Positions 15,527 through 23,159 of a stretch of 62,334 bases of DNA are shown here, one piece after another. A program made the position numbers and the translations under genes. The stretch is taken from contig DATLDK010000087.1 in NCBI GenBank assembly GCA_035525905.1, positions 1-62,334 of the forward strand, in the 5' to 3' direction. The DNA comes from Gaiellasilicea sp035525905 (lineage in GTDB: Bacteria; Actinomycetota; Thermoleophilia; Gaiellales; Gaiellaceae). A model generated the notes under the pieces. The model was not told where the DNA came from. It did not search any database and saw nothing but the letters and a program-made list of their open reading frames with translations. Each line of letters begins with the position of its first letter. Position 1 is the stretch's first letter.

Positions 15527-17583
15527 GCGCGCACACTCCGAAAACGCCGCAGCCTGAGCGAGTTGGAGACGACGAAGAGACTCGAGAACGCCATCGCGCC
15601 GGCGGCGACGATCGGGTTGAGCAGGCCCGCGACCGCGAGTGGGATCGCCGCGACGTTGTACGCGAAGGCCCAGAAGAGGTTCCCCTTGATCGTTCGCAAC
15701 GTCCGGCGTGCGAGCCGGATCGCGTCGACGGCGGCGCGCAGGTCGCCCGAGACGAGGGTCAGGTCGGAGGCTTCGATCGCCACATCGGTGCCCGTGCCGA
15801 TCGCGATGCCGAGATCGGCTTGAGCGAGCGCCGGCGCGTCGTTCACCCCGTCGCCGACCATCGCCACGATCTCGCCCTCGCTCTGCAGGCGCCGTACCTC
15901 GGCGACCTTGTCCTCGGGGTAGACCTCCGCCAGGACGCACTCGACCCCGATCTCCGCGGCGATGCGGTCCGCCGCTGCGCGCGAGTCGCCGGTCAGTAGC
16001 ACCGGCCTCAGGCCGAGCGCGCGCAGCTCACGCACGGCCTCTGCGCTCGAGGACTTGACGCTGTCCTCGACGACGAGACGCGCGCGCAGCTCCCCGCCCC
16101 AGCTGACTCCTTCGCGGTCGACGACGATCTGGAGCCCCTCGACAGTGCCGGCGACACCGCGGCCGGGCGAGTTCCTGAATCCGGTCACCTGCGGCAGCGC
16201 TCCCACTTCCGCCTGCGCTGCCTCGGTGACGGCGAGGGCGACCGGATGCTCACTGGCGCTCTCCACTGCTCCCGCAAGCCGCAGCGCCTCCGTTCGGGAG
16301 GTTCCGTTCAGGAGCACGACGTCCGTCAGTCGCAGCTTTCCTTCGGTGACCGTCCCCGTCTTGTCGAGCACGACCGTGGTGGCGCGGCGCGTGCTTTCGA
16401 GGATCTCCGGGCCTTTGATCAGCAGGCCGAGCTGTGCGCCGCGGCCGGTACCGACCATCAGCGCGGTCGGTGTTGCCAGGCCGAGAGCGCATGGGCAGGC
16501 GATGATCAGGACGGCGACGGCAGCCGTGAAGGCGGCGGACACGTCGCCGCCGAGTGCGAGCCACCCCGCCAGCGTCGCCAGCGACAGCCCCAGCACGACT
16601 GGGACGAAAACGGCTGAGACGCGGTCGACGAGGCGCTGGATGGGCGCGCGGCCGGCCTGCGCCTCGGCGACGAGCCGTGCGATCTGCGCCAGCGCCGTCT
16701 CGCCGCCGACGCGGGTGGCTCGGACGACGAGCCGGCCATAGGAGTTGATCGTGCCGCCGGCGACGGCAGCCTCGGGTGACACCTCGACCGGAAGCGACTC
16801 GCCGGTGAGGAGCGACTCGTCGATCGCGGAGGAGCCTTCTTCGACGACGCCATCGGTGGCGATGCGCTCGCCCGGCCGGACGACGAACCGATCGCCTGCG
16901 ATCAGCTGTTCCACCGGGATCACGACCTCGACACCGTCGCGGAGAACCCGGGCCTCCTTCGCCCCGTGCTCGAGCAGCGCGCGAATCGCGTCGCCAGACC
17001 GGCTGCGTGCCCGGCTCTCCAGGAACCGCCCGAGCAGGATCAGCGTCGTGATCACGCCGGCGACCTCGAAGTACAGGTCTGCGTCCAGCCCCCCGAGGAA
17101 GACGATCGCGGACCACGTAAACGCGGCCACGGTCCCGATCGAGACGAGGGTGTCCATCGTGGCGGCGCCGTGGCGGGCATTCACGAGCGCCGAGCGATGG
17201 AACGGCCAGCCGCCCCACGCGACGACCGGCGTCGCCAGGGCGAGCGCAACCCACTCCCATCCCTCGAACTGCAGCGGCGGGATCATCGAGAGCAGCAGGA
17301 GCGGCGCCGTCAGGGCGGCAGAGACGACGAGGCGGCGCAGCGTCCTCGAGGTGGCGGGCGCAGCCTTAGAGCCCGGAAGCAACGCCCTGTAGCCGGCCGA
17401 CTCGACAGCCGAGACGAGCTCGAGCGGAGTCACGCCATCCGGAAAGGCGACCGTCGCGACCTCGGTCGCGTAGTTCACGGTCGCCTCGACGCCCTCGAGC
17501 CGGTTCAGCTTCTTCTCGACGCGGACCGCGCAGGCAGCGCAGGTCATCCCCTCGATCGGCAGCTGGAGGCGCTGAGTGGCCAC
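15523..17583 (-). CDS. copA: Copper-exporting P1B-type ATPase
   Basis: A 686-residue Cu(I)-translocating ATPase. There is one N-terminal heavy-metal domain (MTCAAC, C15 and C18), eight predicted membrane helices, the membrane CPC site (C363, C365) in IIACPCALGLATPTA, phosphorylated D407 in DKTGT, the SEHP motif and GDGVND. It pumps Cu(I) out of the cytoplasm with CopZ as the feeder. Six bases lie between copZ and this gene, and the 3' end overlaps csoR by 4 bases. Confidence 0.95.
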   Translation of the reverse strand: MATQRLQLPIEGMTCAACAVRVEKKLNRLEGVEATVNYATEVATVAFPDGVTPLELVSAVESAGYRALLPGSKAAPATSRTLRRLVVSAALTAPLLLLSMIPPLQFEGWEWVALALATPVVAWGGWPFHRSALVNARHGAATMDTLVSIGTVAAFTWSAIVFLGGLDADLYFEVAGVITTLILLGRFLESRARSRSGDAIRALLEHGAKEARVLRDGVEVVIPVEQLIAGDRFVVRPGERIATDGVVEEGSSAIDESLLTGESLPVEVSPEAAVAGGTINSYGRLVVRATRVGGETALAQIARLVAEAQAGRAPIQRLVDRVSAVFVPVVLGLSLATLAGWLALGGDVSAAFTAAVAVLIIACPCALGLATPTALMVGTGRGAQLGLLIKGPEILESTRRATTVVLDKTGTVTEGKLRLTDVVLLNGTSRTEALRLAGAVESASEHPVALAVTEAAQAEVGALPQVTGFRNSPGRGVAGTVEGLQIVVDREGVSWGGELRARLVVEDSVKSSSAEAVRELRALGLRPVLLTGDSRAAADRIAAEIGVECVLAEVYPEDKVAEVRRLQSEGEIVAMVGDGVNDAPALAQADLGIAIGTGTDVAIEASDLTLVSGDLRAAVDAIRLARRTLRTIKGNLFWAFAYNVAAIPLAVAGLLNPIVAAGAMAFSSLFVVSNSLRLRRFRSVRA

Positions 17584-17589
17584 CGGCGC

Positions 17590-17787
17590 TTATGCGGCTT
17601 CGTAGCCGGCTTCGTCGATCGCCGCGCGCAGGGCGTCGTCTGCGAGTCCATCGCCCCGGACGACCACGAGCTTCGTGTCGAGATCGGCGTCGACGAACTC
17701 GACGCCCGGAACCCGGGCGATCTCCTCTTCGACGGCGGACTTGCAGTGGCCGCAGGTCATGCCGGACACGGTGTAGGTGAGCTCCAT
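17590..17787 (-). CDS. copZ: Copper chaperone CopZ (heavy-metal-associated domain)
   Basis: A 65-residue single HMA domain with MTCGHC at 10-15 binding Cu(I), which hands the ion to CopA. Typical beta-alpha-beta-beta-alpha-beta length. First gene of the copper operon. The ATG lies only 6 bases after a TATGAT -10 element, so the mRNA is probably leaderless and no Shine-Dalgarno is visible. Confidence 0.92.
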   Translation of the reverse strand: MELTYTVSGMTCGHCKSAVEEEIARVPGVEFVDADLDTKLVVVRGDGLADDALRAAIDEAGYEAA

Positions 17788-17793
17788 GGCCGC

Positions 17794-17823
17794 ATCATAC
17801 CCTGTGGGGGTATCAGCTGTCGA
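17794..17823 (-). promoter_or_regulatory. cop promoter with overlapping CsoR operator
   Basis: The inverted repeat ATACCC-TGTGG-GGGTAT at 17797-17813 is the known CsoR operator type (TACCC...GGGTA). It sits between a -35-like TCGACA (17823-17818) and -10 TATGAT (17799-17794), so bound CsoR would block polymerase. The promoter overlaps the end of alr. Confidence 0.75.
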
Positions 17824-18832
17824 CGATCGCCGTGCGCGTTCGCTCGGCCGCCCTGTTGATCCCCGCCACGAGCTCGTAGGCGATCGTCCCGGCCACGCGG
17901 GCGTGTGCCTCGGCCTGGACGCCGTGGCCGAGCAGCGTCACCGGCGTCCCCACGGGCAGCTCGCGTTCGAGCTCGACCGCGAAAGCGTCCATCGAGATCG
18001 TGCCGACCACGGGCCGTAGCTCACCCGCGACACGAACCTCCGTCCCCGTCAAACCGCGGCGGAAACCGTCCGCGTACCCGACGGGAACGACTCCGATCCA
18101 GGTAGGCCGGTTTGCCGTGAACTGGCGCCCGTAGCCCGTCGACTGCCCGGGGTCGAGCCGGCGGACCTGAGCGAGGTGCGAGTCCCAGCGGAGGGCCGGC
18201 TCGAGCCCATCCTGGCGGGGGTCGGTACCGAACGGCGAGATCCCGTAAAGGGCGATCCCACAGCGTGCCGCGTCGAAGCGAGCCGAGGGATAGCGAAGCG
18301 CCCCGGCGCTGTTGGCGAGGTGGCGCGTCAGGTAGGAGTGCTCTTCGGTCGCCAAGCGGAACCGCTCCACCTGCTCCTCCGTGAAGGCTGCGTCGCAGTC
18401 CGCGGAAGCGAAGTGGCTCATCACCCCCACGACCTCTCGCGTCGGGGCCGGAAGCTCGGCAAGACCCCACCGCCCCATGCCCGTGTCGAGCTTGAGGTGC
18501 ACCCGGACGCCCTCCGGGATCTCGCCGTCGACGATCACGAGCTCGAGACCCGCGTCGCGCGCCTCTGCGATCTCCCGACTCGAGGCAGGCCCGAGCACGA
18601 GGATGCGCACGGGGCCGAGCGCTCGCCGCAGAGCGAGCCCTTCCGGCACGGTCGCCACGCACAGCGCAGTCGCCCCGCTCCCGAGCGCCGCGGCACCGAC
18701 GTCGACGGCGCCGTGCCCGTACCCGTCGGCCTTGACCACCGCCCAGAGCTCCGCTCCGTCGAGCGCTTCGAGCAGCCGCCGTGCGTTCCGACGGATCGCG
18801 CCGAGATCGACGGTGAGCTCCGAGCGAGCCAT
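17813..18832 (-). CDS. alr: Alanine racemase
   Basis: A 339-residue PLP enzyme converting L- to D-alanine for peptidoglycan. K34 in VVKADGYGHG binds PLP, Y234 in GYGRQF is the second catalytic base, and the C-terminal beta-barrel domain ends in GTPVTLLG and YELVAGI. Slightly shorter than the usual 360-380 residues. Its ATG overlaps the nnr stop by one base. The last bases carry the copper operon promoter. Confidence 0.93.
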   Translation of the reverse strand: MARSELTVDLGAIRRNARRLLEALDGAELWAVVKADGYGHGAVDVGAAALGSGATALCVATVPEGLALRRALGPVRILVLGPASSREIAEARDAGLELVIVDGEIPEGVRVHLKLDTGMGRWGLAELPAPTREVVGVMSHFASADCDAAFTEEQVERFRLATEEHSYLTRHLANSAGALRYPSARFDAARCGIALYGISPFGTDPRQDGLEPALRWDSHLAQVRRLDPGQSTGYGRQFTANRPTWIGVVPVGYADGFRRGLTGTEVRVAGELRPVVGTISMDAFAVELERELPVGTPVTLLGHGVQAEAHARVAGTIAYELVAGINRAAERTRTAIVDS

Positions 18833-20151
18833 CAGCGAAGCACTTCGGGTAGTGCGGCGATCACATCGCTCGCCACGAGGCCCGGCTGTGGCAGGCTCCG
18901 TGCCGCCAGACCGTGGGCTGTCGCTGCAGCCGCAGCCGCGAGCCGCGGCTCGACGCCCTTGGCGAGGAACGCCGCGACGATTCCCGTCAACACGTCACCT
19001 GTGCCGGCGGTCGCGAGCCCCGGCGCGTCCGTCACGCACACGAGCGTGCCTTCGCCGGGCACGGCGATGATCGTGTCTGCGCCCTTGAGCAGGCAGACGG
19101 AACCGAAGCGATCGGCGCCTCGCCGTGCGGCTTCGAGGCGGTGAGCGTTCACCCACGCCGAGTCCTCGCCCAGCAGGCGCGCGAGCTCGCCGGCATGCGG
19201 TGTGAGAACCGCGCGGGGGCCCCACTCCCCGGGCTCGAGCCGGTGGAGCGCGTCCGCGTCCAGCACGAGAGGCTGCTCTCCCGCAACCAGGAGCTCGTCG
19301 CGCAGACGCAGCGCCTCCGGCTCGCGGCCGAGCCCCGGACCGATCGCGATCGCGCGCGCCTTCGCCGCGGCGTCGAGCGCGCTGGCCCAGGTCACCTTCA
19401 CGGGCTCGAGCAGGCGGGTCTCGACGATTCCCAACGACCGCTCGGGCACCGCAACCGCGACGTAGCCGGCATCGGCACGAAGCGCGGCCTCGGCCGCAAG
19501 GCACACGGCTCCGGTCATCCCCGGCGAGCCACCGGCGACCAAGACCGCGCCGGCCGTGTACTTGTTGTCCGCAGCCGTCCGGCGGGGCACGACCGAGAGA
19601 ATCGCGGGCGTCACCAGTCGCAGCTCGGTCTCTGCGGGGTCGAGGCCGATCTCCGCGATCGTCACCTCGCCGGTGTGGAAGAGGCCGGGTGCGATCGCGA
19701 GACCCGCCTTGACGCCGTGGAAGGTGATGGTCACCGTCGCGCGCACGGCCTCACCCGCGATCTCGCCGCTCGATGCATCGACGCCCGACGGAACGTCGAC
19801 CGAGACCACCGGCGCGCCTGCGGCATTGATGCGCGCGATCGTGGCAGCCGCTTCGGCGCGCGGAGTGCCGTGAAACCCGGTGCCGAAGAGCGCGTCGACG
19901 ATCACGTCCGCCTGCTCGACCGCGGTCGTCTCGACGGCGTCGCAGCCCTCCTCGCGCAGGATGCGAACGGCGATGCGGCCGTCGCCGCCGTTGGCGCCGC
20001 CACCGCAGACGACGGCGATCCGGTGCGCCTCGGGGAACCGCTGGAGGACCTCCCGCGCGACTGCCGCGCCGGCGCGCTCCATCAGCTCGGCGACGTCGCG
20101 GCCCTCTTCGACCGCCCGCATCTCCGCGGCGGTGTAGAGCGGCTCGAGCAT
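18832..20151 (-). CDS. nnr: Bifunctional NAD(P)HX epimerase / ADP-dependent dehydratase
   Basis: A 439-residue metabolite-repair enzyme. The N-terminal YjeF epimerase domain (about 1-190; VVCGGGANGGDGRIAV and VDVPSGVDASSG) interconverts R and S forms of hydrated NAD(P)H. The C-terminal ribokinase-like dehydratase (about 205-439; TPHAGELARLLG, LLKGADTIIA, TAGTGDVLTG) restores NAD(P)H. Fusion of both activities is usual in bacteria. It lies between acpS and alr, a neighbourhood common in actinobacteria. Confidence 0.93.
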   Translation of the reverse strand: MLEPLYTAAEMRAVEEGRDVAELMERAGAAVAREVLQRFPEAHRIAVVCGGGANGGDGRIAVRILREEGCDAVETTAVEQADVIVDALFGTGFHGTPRAEAAATIARINAAGAPVVSVDVPSGVDASSGEIAGEAVRATVTITFHGVKAGLAIAPGLFHTGEVTIAEIGLDPAETELRLVTPAILSVVPRRTAADNKYTAGAVLVAGGSPGMTGAVCLAAEAALRADAGYVAVAVPERSLGIVETRLLEPVKVTWASALDAAAKARAIAIGPGLGREPEALRLRDELLVAGEQPLVLDADALHRLEPGEWGPRAVLTPHAGELARLLGEDSAWVNAHRLEAARRGADRFGSVCLLKGADTIIAVPGEGTLVCVTDAPGLATAGTGDVLTGIVAAFLAKGVEPRLAAAAAATAHGLAARSLPQPGLVASDVIAALPEVLR

Positions 20152-20519
20152 CAGGGGTCGTCGACTACGGCGACCGCTGAGGCCAGTTCGCGGGAGTGGG
20201 TCATCGACAGGTCGATCCCGCCCGCTCCCACGCGCTCGGCCCAGGCCGCGACACGACCGGACAGGCGTACCGATGGCTTCGGCCGTCCGGCGATCTCGAT
20301 GTCCTTCCAGGCGAACGCGCGAGCGACACCGAACCCGAGTGCCTTCCCCACCGCCTCCTTGCCTGCGAAGCGCCCCGCGTAGCTCTCGGCCGGATTCTTC
20401 CGCGAGTCGCAGTACGCCTGCTCGGCCGGGGTGAAGCAGCGGTCCTTGAAGCTCGCGTACCGCTCGAGCGAACGGCGCACCCGCCCGATCTCGATCAGAT
20501 CGACGCCGACACGGGTCAC
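20151..20519 (-). CDS. acpS: Holo-[acyl-carrier-protein] synthase
   Basis: A 122-residue 4'-phosphopantetheinyl transferase that activates acyl carrier protein. Mg-binding D7 is in VGVDLIEIGRV and E55 in RFAGKEAVGKALG; the C-terminal DLSMTHSRELA strand is typical. GTG 20519 overlaps the stop of the HAD gene (GTGA), so the genes are coupled. The 3' end overlaps nnr by one base. Confidence 0.93.
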   Translation of the reverse strand: MTRVGVDLIEIGRVRRSLERYASFKDRCFTPAEQAYCDSRKNPAESYAGRFAGKEAVGKALGFGVARAFAWKDIEIAGRPKPSVRLSGRVAAWAERVGAGGIDLSMTHSRELASAVAVVDDP

Positions 20520-21292
20520 GGCGTGCGGTTGATCCAGTCCGGCACCTGGGCGATCGAGCTCAGCACCGCATCGGGGACCGTGCTCGAGTGCTCGAGCGTT
20601 TCCGGCCTGAACTTGCCGGTGCGCAGGAGCAGTGTCTTCATCCCGAAGAGCTGCGCGCCGCGAACGTCCTGCTCCAGGTCGTCGGTGACGAGCCAGGTGA
20701 GCTCCGGCTCGGCGTCCAAGGCTGCCAGCGCGGCCGCGAACGCTCCGGCGCTCGGCTTGCCGATCACGGTCGCCTCGACCCCGGTCGCATACTCGAGGGC
20801 AGACACGAAGGCGCCCCCGTCGAGCATCGGGCCCCGGGTCGTCTGCCACCAGGGGTTGCGGTGCAGGCAGAAGAGGTCGGCGCCGCCCTGGATCTCCGAG
20901 AATGCCCGCGCGAGGTTCATGTAGCTGAACACCTGGTTCGGCTCCACCGTCTCGTCGCACCCGCCCAGCAGCACCGCCTCCGCGCTGTCGCCGACGAGCT
21001 CGATGCCGGCGAGATCGGGCACGATCGCGGACATGACGAGCGCGTACACGCGGCGGCCGCCAAGCTGCTCGGCCGCGGCGATCGGGGCCGTCTGGACATC
21101 CGCATCCTCCAGCTCGTGGCCCATTTCGCGCAGCTCCTGCACGAGCGTCGCTCGCGAGCGCGTCGAATCGTTGGTGACGAACCGCAGCCGGTGACCCTCC
21201 GCCCGCAGCCTCGCCAGGGCCTCCACCGCACCGGGGATCGGCTCGCCGGACACGTGGAGGACGCCGTCGATGTCCATCAGAATGGCGGCCAT
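20516..21292 (-). CDS. HAD-IIA family sugar/nucleotide phosphatase (NagD-like)
   Basis: A 258-residue phosphatase with nucleophile D7 and acid D9 in LMDIDGVLHV, the motif II Thr/Ser in FVTNDSTRS, Lys in VIGKPS and acidic motif IV in WLVTDDLEQDV. The C2 cap places it with NagD/LHPP-like enzymes; substrate unknown. First gene of the HAD-acpS-nnr-alr operon; TAGAGT lies 8 bases upstream of ATG 21292. Its start overlaps the start region of the divergent release-factor gene. Confidence 0.85.
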   Translation of the reverse strand: MAAILMDIDGVLHVSGEPIPGAVEALARLRAEGHRLRFVTNDSTRSRATLVQELREMGHELEDADVQTAPIAAAEQLGGRRVYALVMSAIVPDLAGIELVGDSAEAVLLGGCDETVEPNQVFSYMNLARAFSEIQGGADLFCLHRNPWWQTTRGPMLDGGAFVSALEYATGVEATVIGKPSAGAFAAALAALDAEPELTWLVTDDLEQDVRGAQLFGMKTLLLRTGKFRPETLEHSSTVPDAVLSSIAQVPDWINRTP

Positions 21293-21698
21293 GGAGCCTG
21301 ACTCTATCCGTGTCACGCGGTCGGTCGTGCTGCCGGTTGGCGAGGTGGAGCTGCGGTTCTCACGCTCGAGCGGCCCCGGCGGCCAGCACGCGAACACGGC
21401 CGAGACACGCGTCGAGGCGATCCTCCACGTGGAGTCCTCAACTGCTCTGACGGAGGCGCAAAAGCGCCGCGTGGTGGAGAAGGCCGGGCCTACCTTGCGG
21501 GCAATCGCCCAGGACGAGCGCAGCCAGTGGCGGAACCGGGAGCTCGCCGTCGAGCGGATCGTGGAGCAGCTCCGCCAGGCGCTCAAGGTCGAGCGCCGAC
21601 GCGTCGCGACGAAGCCGACCAAGGCCTCGCGCGAACGCCGGCTCGATTCGAAGAAGCGGCGCGGAGAGACGAAGAAGCTCCGTCGCCCGCCGGACTAG
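21291..21698 (+). CDS. arfB: ArfB-type peptide chain release factor homologue
   Basis: A 135-residue codon-independent peptidyl-tRNA hydrolase. GPGGQHAN at 28-35 holds the catalytic GGQ, and the C-terminal basic tail (from about 100, rich in K and R) fits ArfB, which inserts in the empty mRNA channel of stalled ribosomes. An upstream in-frame ATG at 21270 would extend it by seven residues; ATG 21291 matches the normal N-terminus. It starts divergently, overlapping the HAD start by two bases. Confidence 0.85.
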   Translation: MEPDSIRVTRSVVLPVGEVELRFSRSSGPGGQHANTAETRVEAILHVESSTALTEAQKRRVVEKAGPTLRAIAQDERSQWRNRELAVERIVEQLRQALKVERRRVATKPTKASRERRLDSKKRRGETKKLRRPPD

Positions 21699-21701
21699 AC
21701 T
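21696..21701 (+). promoter_or_regulatory. -10 element of the fdh operon
   Basis: TAGACT, overlapping the arfB stop and 6 bases before GTG 21708. Confidence 0.5.
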
Positions 21702-21707
21702 CGAACC

Positions 21708-23159
21708 GTGGACGTGCTACGGCTTGCGACCCTGCTCGAGGAGCTGCCGCCCGAGCGCACGCGGTTGCTCGACAACCTGGGCCGGCTGCGGCGAGAGGTG
21801 GGGCCGATAACTCCGGAGCTCTCCGATGCGCTCGCAGACCGGATGAACGTGCGCCGCGGCGAGGTGCACGAGGTCGTGTCGTTCTACTCCTTCCTGCAGG
21901 TGCCGGTCAACGCGATCCGCGTCTGCACCGGGCCGATCTGCGACTGCGCGGGCTCCCGCGCTCTGCTCTCCGAGAGCGCGGTCGAGGTGCCCTGTCTCGG
22001 GCACTGCGATCTCGCACCCGTCGTCCTGCACGGCGATGACGTCCTCGGCGGCGTCACGCACTCGACGAACGGGTTCCTGCTCGCAGCGGACGACCTGCGA
22101 GAACCGGCGCTAGTGACTCAGGAGGAAGTCATCGCGCTCCTCGAGGCCTCCGGCCTCACCGGGATGGGAGGCGCGGGCTTCCCCACCTGGCGCAAGTGGG
22201 ACGCCGTACGACGGGAGCCCGGCCCGCGCGTGGTCATCGTCAACGCCGACGAGGGCGAGCCGGGGACGATCAAGGACCGCTACGTGATGGAGCTGCGCCC
22301 TCAGCTCCTCCTCGAGGGGCTCGCGGCGGCGATGCGCTTCTGCGAGACAGACGAGGCGTACATCTACCTGCGCGAGGAGTACGCGACCTCGCGCGCAGTG
22401 CTGCAGGAGGCGATCGCGGCGCGCGGGCTGCCGGTCGAGCTCGTGATCGGCGCCGGAGCGTACATCTGCGGCGAGGAGACGGCCATGCTCGAGTCGATGG
22501 AAGGGCGGCGGGGGATGCCGCGGCTGCGGCCGCCCTTTCCGGCGCAGTCGGGCTACCTCGGCCGACCGACGCTGATCAACAACGTCGAGACGCTCGCGCA
22601 TGTCGCGCTCATCCTGAGAGGCGACTGGCAGCCGACCCGCCTCTGGTCGGTCTCGGGCGCCGTGGGCAAGCCAGGCTGCTACCAGGCGCCGCTCGACATC
22701 ACTCTGCGGGAGCTGATCGACGGTTACGCGGGCGGACTCGCAGGCGAGCCGAGCGCGATCGTCCCCGGGGGCGCCGCCAGCGGGATCCTCCCGCCGGCTG
22801 CACTCGACGTACCGCTGACCCGCGAGGGCCTCGCGGAATGGGGCTGCGGGGTGGGCTCCGCCGCCGTACAGATCTTCCCGGCCTCGTACGCACCCGTTCG
22901 CCTCCTGGCCGAGACGATGCGCTTCTTCGCAGAGGAGTCGTGCCAGAAGTGCACCCCTTGCCGCATCGGCAACCGCGCACTCCACCACGTCGCCGCGGAG
23001 CTGGGGCACCGGCGCGCCCCGATGGCCCGCCACCAGATGGACGAGTGGCTGGAAGCAATGGTGCTGACCTCGATCTGCGGGCTAGGGCAGGCGGCCCCCA
23101 TCCCCGTACGGAACGCGTTCAGGCACTGGCCGGAGCTGTTCGAGACAATGCCCGCATGA
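21708..23159 (+). CDS. fdhB: NAD-dependent formate dehydrogenase beta subunit (NuoE-NuoF fusion)
   Basis: A 483-residue diaphorase subunit. Residues 1-125 are NuoE-like with a [2Fe-2S] site (C73, C78, C96, C100). Residues 130-483 are NuoF-like with the FMN segment TGMGGAGFPTWRKW (151-164), NADH-binding GAGAYICGEETAM (248-260) and the [4Fe-4S] ligands C412, C415, C418 and C457. It passes electrons from the alpha subunit to NAD+. In complex I these two parts are separate proteins; the fusion is typical of soluble NAD-linked formate dehydrogenases and hydrogenases. ATGA overlap with fdhA. Confidence 0.92.
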   Translation: MDVLRLATLLEELPPERTRLLDNLGRLRREVGPITPELSDALADRMNVRRGEVHEVVSFYSFLQVPVNAIRVCTGPICDCAGSRALLSESAVEVPCLGHCDLAPVVLHGDDVLGGVTHSTNGFLLAADDLREPALVTQEEVIALLEASGLTGMGGAGFPTWRKWDAVRREPGPRVVIVNADEGEPGTIKDRYVMELRPQLLLEGLAAAMRFCETDEAYIYLREEYATSRAVLQEAIAARGLPVELVIGAGAYICGEETAMLESMEGRRGMPRLRPPFPAQSGYLGRPTLINNVETLAHVALILRGDWQPTRLWSVSGAVGKPGCYQAPLDITLRELIDGYAGGLAGEPSAIVPGGAASGILPPAALDVPLTREGLAEWGCGVGSAAVQIFPASYAPVRLLAETMRFFAEESCQKCTPCRIGNRALHHVAAELGHRRAPMARHQMDEWLEAMVLTSICGLGQAAPIPVRNAFRHWPELFETMPA

